A stretch of 64,000 nucleotides of DNA from Xiphias gladius (lineage: Eukaryota > Chordata > Actinopteri > Istiophoriformes > Xiphiidae), in NCBI RefSeq assembly GCF_016859285.1, contig NC_053408.1:12161213-12225212 (forward strand). Direction: 5' to 3'. The notes under the pieces are model-generated. The model saw nothing but the letters and a program-made list of their open reading frames with translations. It was not told the DNA's origin and searched no databases. The translations under genes and the position numbers were made by a program. Below are positions 51,931-62,460 of the stretch, piece by piece; position 1 is the first letter of the stretch; each line of letters starts with the position of its first letter.

Positions 51931-53832
51931 AGAAAAAGAGACTCCCATCCTTTTCCTGTTAATTTGGGACCACCAACATGCAAAAGGGTCAAACCCAGCC
52001 TTAAAATAGTTTCAACTTGCAGATCATGTAACCTGTTTCTGAAAAAATTCCTATTGTTATTCATAACAGAGGTACTATTAATAAAGACCCACTTAAATAT
52101 TTTACTGTATCATCCAACTGCTGTAGCCTTTATTGTGTATTTCGTATTTTCATGGCTCCTGTTCCCGGAATGTTGGGACAATATAACGCATTTTCACAAT
52201 TGCTTTACTATGTTTTAACAAACTGTAGACTTTCCATCAAGAAGAAGTTGAATGAGTTCCACTTACTGCTCTTATGCTTGAATGATTTGGATCTTCTGGG
52301 TGAGTTTGGATTCTGTCATGAAAAGAGAAAAAACATTTTTGCTCGAGTTGACAAATCAGGAATGACGAGCAATGTGTTTATATAAATTAATTAATGCTGG
52401 GGGTTAAAAAAAACAAAACAGTTTAATGCTCCCCAAGATTATTATATTAATCTTTATGGTTTTTACAGTGAAAATAAAAAGTACCTTATCAGACTTCCTT
52501 TTCTTGGCTGTAAAGGAAAGACATTCAATTTTAGATTTAAAAAAACATTTGAGTAATTTCATGTGTGTCCGAGTTCATTGGAGGATTTTATCAGCAATCA
52601 ACATTCTGTATCGCCAAAAAGAGGCTGTACCAGTGCATTACCTTTCTTTTCTGCCCCATAAGACCAGTCATTATCATTGACGTCGTCATTATCCTCTTGG
52701 TCACTCTCCGATTTGTTGTTTGTGTTGTTACCAGTGACTATTCTGTAAAAGAGGGGAAAAATAAAGTGTGACACTACTCATTGCAAATAACAGTTTGATT
52801 ACAAAACAAATATATTCTGACCTGAAACTACTTTTTGCTTCAGCAGCTACATCTGTAATGATTTTTTTAAAGACTTTTGTTAATGTTTTATATATTCTAT
52901 CTTGGTGGCTGAATTTTATTGAGCTTAAAGGAGGAGGTGCACATCCGTACTATATACAGTCAGAATCCAATTTACTGAAGCAGACTTTTCTAAGAACCTA
53001 TATCATTTTTCACTGGAACAAACGGCGAAACCTCAGGGTACGCTGTTGAGAGGTTTTACTCTTATACCTGCGGTTTGCTATGCGGCTGCTGTTGCGCCCC
53101 ATCCCCAGGCATTTCTCCAGGTGTGGGGCAAATCGTGAGGCAGCAATGCTTCGGCTGCAGTTGGGACATACACACTCTTTGTTTTTCCACTGGTTGTACA
53201 CTTGGCCAAACACGTCCAATCCTGGCTGGTCCACAATTTCTAGAAATTGAAAGTAAGAGTTAGAGCAGCATTCAGTAAATGTTTTTGTTTTATAATTTAA
53301 TTGTATGAAATGAGATATTTCATTGCCTGAAGGTGTGGTTGCTATGTCTCTGGCCTTCTTTGGTACTATCCATTGTCACACTATAGACAACAAACCGAAT
53401 TCACACAACTTCTCACTGTCCTGAGATTATTAGGCGGCTCGAGCAGGGAGAGAGCACGACTTTGTTCTCACCAAAGTCCCTCATGCTTTCTTGGTCCGTG
53501 TCATCCAGGAAAAAATAGCCCTGCTTGACGGCCCGGTGGACCTCGAAGCAAAGACCCAGGCATGCATCCTCCACCAGGTCAGACAGGATGTCCTGAGCTA
53601 GGCCCTGGCAGAGAAGGATCAGGAAAAAGACACAAGTCAGGCCAAGAGACATACAGGGATGACTATTTGTGTATATCACCACTGTATCCAACAGCTCTGC
53701 GGTGCATCTGCACATGTAATGTGCATCTCCGAGGCTGCTTGAAGCATTAGTGTTCTGTGGCCTCACTCTACTGTACTGTACCTCCAGCTTGCTGTTGTCC
53801 AGGCTGGACATTGAAACCTCCTCCATTTTCAT
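51253..53832 (-). CDS. atxn7l3: ATXN7L3/SGF11, SAGA deubiquitinase-module subunit (short form)
   Basis: SGF11-type subunits anchor and activate the USP22 deubiquitinase of SAGA, which removes ubiquitin from histone H2B in the nucleus. Exons (minus strand): 53782-53832, 53472-53604, 53068-53239, 52642-52742, 52485-52507, 52267-52312, 51253-51332. They total 606 nt with intact phases, giving 201 aa. Visible parts: N-terminal helix [35 protein letters not shown]; Sgf11 zinc finger C86-C89-H101-C105 in [20 protein letters not shown]; acidic linker [19 protein letters not shown]; basic [21 protein letters not shown]. Human ATXN7L3 (about 347 aa) continues from there into an SCA7 domain. Here the next in-phase exon instead encodes [20 protein letters not shown] and DEAFPQ, then stops. 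An identical second copy of that exon lies at 50342-50421. I saw no SCA7 exon down to the poly(A) signal. Confidence 0.85.
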
Positions 53833-53919
53833 TTGCCAGAACTACCCGATGAGCCGACACTGCTGTGGTCATGCTGTAGCGAAGCAAGCATTGGCCAAAA
53901 CAGGGCTGCAGCAGGAGGG

Positions 53920-53967
<48 letters not shown>

Positions 53968-54557
53968 TTAGCAAGACGGTGCCATTAAATCCCGTTTAAC
54001 CCATGAATGTAAATCAGTGTATAGTCAACGTTTGACGCCTTGAATGTGATGCTGCTACTTACAACTGCACGTTGAACACCGCCAGGGAGTTGCTTCCCAC
54101 GTTATAACCTACGAATAACACAAAACACAATAACTTGGCGTTGATGTTGTCGCGCTGAACACCCCAATAAAGAGACACAGGCGGTAACCAAACGTTTCAA
54201 AGACTGGTCCGGGCATTGCTGTCTAATGAAGGCAGCTTAGCCTAAACCCTGCTGGAGAAAACAAAGAGCGTGGCTATGAATAGGCTGGAGGAATTGAAAA
54301 TGCCAAGAGGTTACAAGAGAGGCGGTATCCTGCTCACAAAACCACCGGGTCAACGGCAGCTACGGCTACGAGCTAACCGCGCCAAATGTGTCGCACTGGG
54401 CTGAGCAACGGGAACAGTGAAGCACATTTGTCGCTGTGTGAGTGGTTTTGCTGCTGAGGGAGACACGTTTGACTACAGCGAGGTTTGTCCACGAACCCGG
54501 CACTTCTGCTGCACTGCGGCTGTCCGCATCCCAACTCCCAGTAACAAACCGTGGACG
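53833..54557 (-). promoter_or_regulatory. atxn7l3: 5' leader and promoter region of atxn7l3
   Basis: The region upstream of the ATG at 53832 holds a CA repeat (53922-53965) and, beyond about 54050, more GC-rich and CpG-containing sequence (about 54290-54550), as expected for a fish promoter. A minus-strand donor-like cagtt/gtaag near 54058 and an acceptor-like ctacag near 53878 could splice a non-coding leader. These sites are guesses. Confidence 0.4.
53922..53965. repeat. CA microsatellite in atxn7l3 leader region
   Basis: About 21 uninterrupted CA units lie roughly 90 bases upstream (minus strand) of the atxn7l3 start codon. On the transcribed strand this would be (TG)n, within an intron or the leader. 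Confidence 0.92.
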
Positions 54558-54590
54558 GGGAGGGGGGGGGTGGGGGTGGGGTGGGGGGGG
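54557..54590 (+). other. G-rich tract with G-quadruplex potential
   Basis: Runs of four or more G separated by single A or T fill about 34 bases (gggg a ggggggggg t ggggg t gggg t gggggggg). This exceeds the usual pattern of four G3 runs with short loops. It sits in the GC-rich segment upstream of atxn7l3, about 725 bases from the start codon. Confidence 0.8.
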
Positions 54591-54599
54591 CGACGCTTG

Positions 54600-55787
54600 T
54601 ATCCCAACAAAAAGCCTTACTACCGGGAATACCGCAATCACGGCCACGCAAAATACCAATTGTGTTTATTTACCTGTATAGGCAGGCATCCATCTTTACG
54701 TCAGAGAGATCAGACAGTAGCAATCGATCGCTACACGGCGACTTTCCGCCAAGTGCTTCCTTTGCTGCGCTGCCGGGGCTTGTCTCACTCAACTCCGACT
54801 CAGCGCATTTATCACCCCGGCCAGCGTGTGACTGCGTGTGAGCCCACGCAATTTGAAGTGAATTATTGGACGTTTGTTTGGGTTGGAAGTCGTCATTATA
54901 AACCGTCGTATTTTCGACCCTGGTCCGATCTGAGCCCAGTTATTTGAACTTTACTGCATCACGCAATCCAAGATAACTCACATCTGTGTGTAGCACATGT
55001 TTATTAGAAACATCTCTTCTTTGTGGGGTTTACAAACAACAAAATGAGCAAGGGTTTATAATATAAAACAACGATGCTAGATGAGGCACATTCTTTTATT
55101 TATCCACCCAATTAAAATTAAAAAAAAGTTGGTAATCCCATAAATCGCATTATTTTGACCCCGACAAATATAAACCAGACACTTCGAGCGGCTAGTGGCC
55201 ATTGTGCGTCGACTTCACACATGCATATTATCATTGTTTAACAGCAGAAACAGAACATTGGACGAGTAATGGTACAAAAAAAAGCTTATATGCTTTCTCC
55301 TTTGTTCACATTGATGAATAGATTTATAGACAACCTCAGTCGTATTACGTTCTGGTAAGGGCCTGATGAATGTGCTTGGGGGCCCCTGGGCAAAAATGAG
55401 CTGCTGGGCCCCCGCAACCCCCCATGTTTTTTCTCTGTACATCCTGAACAGTAATCCTATGGCAGAAGACCCAGGTTTGCTCTGTGGTAATCTGAACAAA
55501 TTGTTTTGGGAATACACACCATGTAAACACAAAAGATGTAAGGTCTTTAAAACAGTCTTTTTGCAGGGTATCCTTTTTTCGTGACACGGCCTCGAGATTA
55601 GGTCGTAAAGCAGGATTCGCTTAAGGACCCAAAGATCTATTTCTCTATTAGCTTCTTACTATGAGCGATGGACACAAGTTTCTGCCAAAGTTACAACAGT
55701 TCTGTTTCTGACCCATCTTCTCAAATCCAGGATCCAGCTCTGCACTTGACGTGTGTGTAAGACCTCTGTCGTCCATCTCATCAACAT
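54600..55787 (-). other. 3' UTR of the ubtf-like gene and gap to atxn7l3
   Basis: Below the stop at 55788-55790 no conserved coding sequence is seen. Minus-strand AATAAA signals lie at 55095-55100 and 55000-55005, so the transcript likely ends at about 54980-55080. That leaves only a few hundred bases between it and the GC-rich atxn7l3 promoter segment. Confidence 0.5.
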
Positions 55788-58700
55788 CTAATACAACTCA
55801 AATGCGATGTCACCCTCCTCTTCTTCCTCCTCAACCTGCGGATCAACAGTTGATATTTATAACATCTGGATGCACAGTTGCAAAATTGAATGCATAGTAC
55901 AAAATATGTTTGTTTTATAACCTCATCAGTGTCCAGACTGTCCTCCTCTTCCTCACTGCTGCTGTCCTCAATGTCTTCGTCCTCTGAATCCTATGGGACA
56001 TAAAATAAATTTGGACTGAGAAGAGAGCTTTTTAACCCTCAGTGCAGCATATAGAATATTTTTATTATTATTTGATTGATATCCTATTATCCATAAACAT
56101 AATTTGCACATCAGATTTTGAACCATTGACTGACAACGTACCACTGACTACATACTAATTAGCATCTGGTGAATTTTAAAAAAATATATTTTTTAGTTGT
56201 ATGTGAACATGTATGAGTCATAAGTAAACCTCATGAATAATTTCAAGTAAAATACATTTACTTTAATCTTCACTATAATATCAGAGAGGTTTGCATTGGT
56301 CACATCTTTAAGGTGTGGTTAAGGAGAGTGTATATCTTCGTGTGAGTTGTATCAATAATTCAACTTACTGATGGTCTGTTTGGGCCTTGTTCTTCTCTGT
56401 CATAAACGCTCATTTGTTTGGCATCGAGGTACTTACATTTCTGCAAAGATAGGTATATTGTGAATTTGAGAAAACTATTCAAATTAAAATTAAAGAAATA
56501 CAAAAGGGTACTTGAACTGCTTACACTGGGGTTACATGTTTGATAGTCCTCCTGCTCTGCTGCCGTCAACGCCTGAAGAATGCAAAAGGTGACAGTTTAA
56601 AGTTAATAAAAACTGCCTACATTTAAAAAAATAAAAAATAAAAACATTAGAAGATTCTTTATACCTTAAACCACTTCTGGAGCTCCATCGAGTATAGTCT
56701 TAAGTTTGCAGATACTTTCTCCTTATAGTGTTCCTTCTCCTTTGTGGAGAGATCCTGCCACATTTGGTTGACCTTGGTGAAGCGCTCCTTTGCATTTGGG
56801 AATACCTCCTTAAGAAGTTCCATCTGATTTTTGCAGAAAATTACATTACCAGATCTGTGAGCAAAGAAAGATTCAGTCATAAGTTTGTCTTCAGACTGAC
56901 AACTTAGGATTTGAGTTGAAGCAGGTTTTAATGGGACTCTTGAAGGCACAATTGTGGTTTGGCGTTTCTCACCGAGACGGCATCTTGGGCTCGCCAGGAA
57001 GTTTCCTCACAAGCTTCACTTCTCTATTAATTACCTGCACATTAGTGACCAAAAACATTTTTAAAAAGTGAAGGTAAATCCAATGTACTTTCCAAAAATG
57101 AGGTGTACACAAACAATCCCCACTGAGTGTAAGCTGTTGTTTATATGAGGCATATAAACAAGAGAAACATCTTAATGACGATGAACAACTGATAGATGAA
57201 AAAGCGAGCAAAAAGTTTCACTCCAATCGAATCGAAGTGCCCCCCAAAAAATATTACTCAATTGGTTGTGTTAGTGTTAAAAAAAAGCTTTCCTCACTGT
57301 TAACAAGATTGTATAGAATACAATCAGAATATCTGATGATTATTTTTGAGAAATTACAGCACATCTAAAAAACCGAAAATTTGTACTTGGGACCAAATAC
57401 CTGATCTGTGCAGGAACAACAAAACTACTTCTTACCTTACGCTCTTTAGGTCTTTTGATGCCATTCTTATTTAGGATCCGCTGCTGCTCATTCTCATCCA
57501 GAGTCTGAGGAACATAAACATCTGCGTCACACAAAGCCTGTCAGCATCAGCTCAAAGCTGCAACTGTAGTTTTCTAAATTACCCACCTTTAGATACTCAG
57601 TGAGCTTGATCTCGTACTCTCTCTTCAACTGAAAGAAATGAACCAAATACTGCATTCAGATTCAAATGATTTTTACTGCGACCCCCCATTACAATTATGA
57701 TTTCAGAGTATTGTGGTGCAGCAGTTGATGAACAAGTTAGCTTTTGTGAGAGCATCTATATGGAAGAGTTTGTGTGTGCGTGGTCGTACCTTTTTGCAAC
57801 GTATACTGTACTCGTTCCTCTGTCTCTCGGTCAAATCTCGCCAACGTTGGGCCCACACACTAACATAACGTTTTTTTGAGATACCCGCCATGGATGCCGT
57901 TTGCTCTTTGCAAAATAGATTATAGCCGTTGCTAAAGATACACATACACAACAAAAAATAAGTCACAAAAGTTGATTAAAAACTGTGATAAAGCCAAGTC
58001 AATATAAGACAATCCACAACACTTGTCACAAAGTTAAATAAGTTTTGCTGGTCTTCCAAAGGTCTTCTTCATATCTAACGGCATACAAGAAATATTGAGC
58101 ATTTATACCTTGTAAATGCCATGCCCCCTAGTGGATGAGGATGTAGATGTGGCCAGCTTTTAAGAGCACCAAATGTGATGCACCCTTTCACTGATGGACA
58201 CTCTCTTTGTCAGAGAGTAAATAAAGAGGGTGCACTCCAAAACCCGACGAGCACAGCGCTTGTTTGAATTGAGTGGGAGTGGCTTGTGCTCCATTTCAAT
58301 TAGGTATGCTGGTACATCACCGGATTTGATGTGGTTTGACTTGGTTGAAATCAAATACTGTCTCTGCCAACACTTAAAAGCTGTAAAAAGATTAAATTAA
58401 ATTTAACCACACGACCTGCTGCTGTTTGATCATTAGCCGACTGAGATTTAACATCATACCAACCTCATATGCCGCCTACACTCTGTTTCAGTGGGTTTCC
58501 TCAAACGGTATGTAACAAGCAGCCAGGAAATATTGAGCAGAGCATCATACACGTTAAACAGTCAGTAAGGGCCACTACAGAGTTAGTAGTCTGGTAGCAT
58601 AATGGTAGAGAAAACGTGGTGATGGCACGACGCAAGAATAACAACTCAAATACAAGACTCACCAAGACAACACTGTGTGACTGACTGTGCCTTAAGCACG

Positions 58701-61700
58701 CACTTTGTTTTTGGCACCTTCTGAACTGGTGGCTCAAATTACATCCTCATCCATTAATAGGGGCAGCAGATAAAAATAAGGGACTTCAAAGTTCAATTCC
58801 AATCACTGTCACTGAGGTGTGTGTGAGGCTTACAAAGGAGGCTTGGGAGGCAGACCGTCTGTACCTTCAGTATGCTGTTCACCCTCCTTTAACAAGAGAC
58901 ACACATCAATTCAGAGATACTTAATTATGATTTAGAACCTGCCACTAGTGTTACATAAGTGCAATCAAGTATGTGCCCTCACAATGAATAAAAACTGTAT
59001 TCAACATTATGAATATTATATTAGTAGGTATCTGGAGTGAATAAAAACCGAGCAAACTATGCAAGCAGTTCACTGCAGTTCATAACTAGGCCTGATTAAT
59101 GACACATCACCTACATCACGGGTATCTGCAGACACTTTCTTCCTCTTTTGGGACGTCCTGTTATGCCTGGGAGATTTGTGACATTGTTTCCTACGAGACA
59201 AAGAATTTGCTTGACACTGAAGTTACACGGGCAGCTTTCTGGGCATAATCAAATGTGTTTACACTGTAAGGCAAGTGTGTTAATTTACTACCTGAATTCC
59301 AGCATCCTTGTCTTGTGTTCTTTCATTGCAAACCGGTGTTTCTCCTCATACTGAGCCTGTGATTCATAGAAAACAAGTCAGTACTTCTTCACGTAAAACT
59401 GAGGTCTAAGGCAACATCAAATGAGAAGAAGTGCTGTTTTAGCACTAGCTTCTCACTTACTGTACCTTCTCTTTATCTGGGAGCAACTTGTACTTCTTGT
59501 ACAAGACCGCCACAACCTTTCGGTGGCTCATCTCTGGGTGCTGCTCTTGAAGATTGGCCCAGTTGTCCGCATAAAACATGGCATTTGGAGGACTGGGTCT
59601 CTTCGGGAGCTCTGGATGGATCTGCAGGAAAATTTACTCACTTTAAATTAACAAAACAAACTGTGGTATTTTTGGCAATTTTGTATTTATATAAAGCTTT
59701 ATTGTGCTGTGCTTACCTTACTGTTCTGGGCAGGATTTGAAAGGACATCTTCAGCTTCAACAAGAAGCTCTGTGAGTGACCGAACCTTGCGCATCTGAGT
59801 AACAACAAGTATATTATACCAAACTAACAAAGTTTATAAGACTGTTTTCAAGGAACATTTTGAAATTTTAAACTGCAATTTGCTGCATTCCTTCATCACA
59901 GTAGGAAATCTTTCATATTATCTGTCTTGTTAACTTGAAAAACTTGCTTATCTTCTTGATTACAACCACTGGATACTGGTTTTAACAGGGACCTCAGTAA
60001 CAAACATGTATTTGAATTTACACATTCCCGACAACATCACCAAAAACTGAACATTATACATGTAATAAAGGTAGAATATATTGGTGTATATTACTATCAA
60101 AATATTCTAATCCCCTTTAGCTGATGCTGTAATGCTTAAAATATCACACTGCTGACACCCCACCCTCAAGTTCCAACATGCAATAACACATTTATTTATG
60201 AATACTTAATTGAAATAGTGACAAGGGAATACTTCAGTACATCAGAATTCACTTCAGCTCAGACCCTCAACCCTGAAATCAAGTACCAAAAAAGTAGCAT
60301 AGACTGACCGGGAAATTTATCAGGAACACCTGTACATCTGCTTATTCATGTAAATATCCAATCAGCCAATCCTGTGGCAGCAGTGCAATACATAAAACGA
60401 TGCTGATACAGGTCAGGAGCTTCAGTTAATGTTCATATCAAACATCGGAAAAAGGGGAAACAATGTGATCTCAGTTTGACCTTGGCATGATTGTTGATGC
60501 CAGACAGGTAAGTTTGAGTATTTCTGAAACAGCTGGTCCCCTAATTTTAGTGGTGTGAAAAACATCCAGTGAGCAGCAGTTTTGCCAGACTGGTTGGAGC
60601 TGACGGAAATGCTACAGTAGCTCAGATTACCATTCTTGACAAGCGTGGTGAGCAGAGTACCATCTCAGAAGAAACAGCACGACCAACCTTGAGGTGGATG
60701 GGCTACAACAGCAGTAGTCCACGTCAGGTTTCTCTCCTGTCAGCCAAGAACAGAATTCTGAGGCTGCAACAGGTACAGGCTCACCATAACTGAATAAGGG
60801 AAGATTGGACAAACGTAGCCTGGTCTGATGAATCCTGATTTCTGCTGAGGCACGCAGACGGTAGGGTCAGAGTTTGGCGTCAGCAGCATGAATCCATTGA
60901 CCCAACCTGCCTTGTGTCAACAGTCCAGGCTAGTGGTGGTGGTGTAATGGTGTGGGAAATGTTTTCTTGGCACACTTTGGGGCCATAGTCTATCTGAGTA
61001 TTGTTGCTGACCATGTGCATCCCTTTATAGCCACAATTTGCCATCTTCTAATGGCTACTTCCAGCATGATAATGCACTGTGCCAGGAAGCAAAAGTCATC
61101 TCAAACTGGTTTCATGAACGTTACAGTGAGCTCAGTGTTTTTCAGTGGCCTCCCCAGTCACAGAACACCTCTAAGATGTGGTGGAACGGGAAATTGGCAG
61201 AATGAATGTGCTGCTGACAAATCTGCAGAAATTATGTGATGCAATCATGTCAACATTGATCAGAATCTCAAATGAAAGTTTCAAACATCTTGTGGCATCA
61301 ATGCCATGAAGGACTGAAGCTGCTGTGATCAAAGGGAGGCCCTATGGTGGCCAATGGTGTTCCCAATAAAGTCCTCAGTGAGTGTATACCAGACTTGTAA
61401 CATGGCAAGTGTTAAAATACTTTAGTGATAAAGGAGACCCCAAGAGAGGTGATGCCTTAGTTAATTGTTTATAAGACCAATCTATCAAATCCTAAAAAGT
61501 GCACATTTATATTGAGAATTAAAATCCATTATTGATCTTGTAAACAGCAGTTGACACTTAGAACCTGTGCGAAAGTACATTGTGTGATACGATCCAAGGC
61601 TCCAGAACAGCCGCTGAGTGGACCCAGTGGTGAGACTGTTTTCGTCAGCTTAAAATTTAGAGTTAAACTGTGATTTACCTTCTTCAAAATCTCTCTCCAC

Positions 61701-62070
61701 TTTTCTTGACACTCTTCAGGAGAGAAAGGAGGGAAAGCCACTTTATTCCAGTCTACAGTTTGCAGTCCTTTGGTGTAAGCGCACATTCCGTAACGTTTGG
61801 GGATGTTGCTTTTCATTGCAGCAAAAAGATTCTGGAGGTTTTCCCTGGTCCACCCTGTAGATTCATCAGAATGAACCCAATTGCAATTGACAAGTATAAT
61901 GAAATCTTACAAATGAAGTCACAGCTACTATTTACTCATTCGTGTGGGTAAGTCATTGTGAGAGTCTAATGTCTGATGGCAAAAAATGATTTGAAAGAAT
62001 ATGTTACCCGGTTTATTTCATTGTACCCACCAGATTCTTCTTCTTCGGTCTTAATTTCAGTGTTACTCAT
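55788..62070 (-). CDS. ubtfl: UBTF-like HMG-box protein (upstream binding transcription factor-like)
   Basis: UBF proteins bind rDNA through HMG boxes and support RNA polymerase I transcription in the nucleolus. Sixteen coding exons (5' to 3'): 62031-62070, 61679-61854, 59717-59794, 59466-59621, 59292-59356, 59115-59190, 58834-58886, 57790-57931, 57587-57628, 57436-57504, 56973-57034, 56665-56854, 56525-56572, 56369-56440, 55922-55990, 55788-55835. The sum is 1386 nt, giving 461 aa; human UBTF is about 764 aa. Parts: UBF-type N-terminal domain (about 14-75; GWTRENLQNLF...DWNKVAFPPFSPEECQEKW), HMG-like boxes at about 100-171, 210-276 (PPKPPFNGYNLF) and 310-383 (GEPKMPSRSGNVIF...MWQDLSTKEKEHYK), and an acidic tail (DSEDEDIEDSSSEEEED). 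It is much shorter and more diverged than UBTF, so it could be a paralogue with its own role. The acceptor at 58887 (gttaaag) is the weakest splice site. Confidence 0.83.
60300..61388 (+). mobile_element. Decayed Tc1/mariner transposon in ubtf-like intron 2
   Basis: The left end reads gggaaatttatcaggaacac and the right end, reverse-complemented, reads gaggactttattgggaacac: imperfect inverted repeats flanked by TA dinucleotides. The interior, on the plus strand, encodes pieces of a Tc1-type transposase: VGADGNATVAQIT, then RWMGYNSSSPRQVSLLSAKN, and further on HADGRVRVW, STVQASGGGVMVW and YLSIVADHVHPF. Stops and frame changes interrupt it, so it cannot make an active enzyme. It lies antisense to the host gene between exons 2 and 3. 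Confidence 0.88.
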
Positions 62071-62460
62071 TTTCCCAATCAAACGTGTTTATGGCAGAAG
62101 TCTTTCGGGGGGGGGGGGTTAGCTGGATGCAAGCTGGGCAGACGTTCAGGTCAATCCATGTGACTCCCGGTACAACAACAATTGCTAGTTACCTAACCTT
62201 GCTAGCTTAGTTTAGTCACCTACGAATTAACCACGACCCGGCGATATGTAAACCGAGAATATATTTACTAACCGCCGCTGTTATCGTTTCGCTTATTTGG
62301 GGAGTAAAGGTAGGAAACGGCAGAGAATCATTGCCTTTGTCGGTTTTCTTTTCGCCGATAACATTTCTAGTAGGCAGGTCTCTGCTGAGAGAGCGACCCA
62401 TCACGGACGAGCAAAGTAGAGCGTCACTCACAACAGACAAAAAAAAAAAAAAAAACAGCC
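62071..62460 (-). promoter_or_regulatory. Promoter and leader region of the ubtf-like gene
   Basis: The region upstream of the ATG at 62070 is moderately GC-rich. It contains a poly-G run (about 62108-62118) and ends at a poly-A tract (about 62439-62455). A minus-strand donor-like ggcg/gttagt near 62270 could splice a non-coding first exon. A 74-codon frame at 62216-62440 has no known domain and is likely leader or promoter sequence. Confidence 0.4.

Noticed and set aside
51940-52266. Missing SCA7 exon of atxn7l3
   Set aside because: I looked on the minus strand for the Cys/His pattern and CPQHTDEQR-type residues of SCA7 here and across 49.4-52.3 kb and did not find them. This is a negative result by eye, not a computed search.
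54417-54947. 176-codon plus-strand frame
   Set aside because: It runs through the poly-G tract and the GC-rich promoter segment, where stops are rare by composition. It shows no domain and no splice context.
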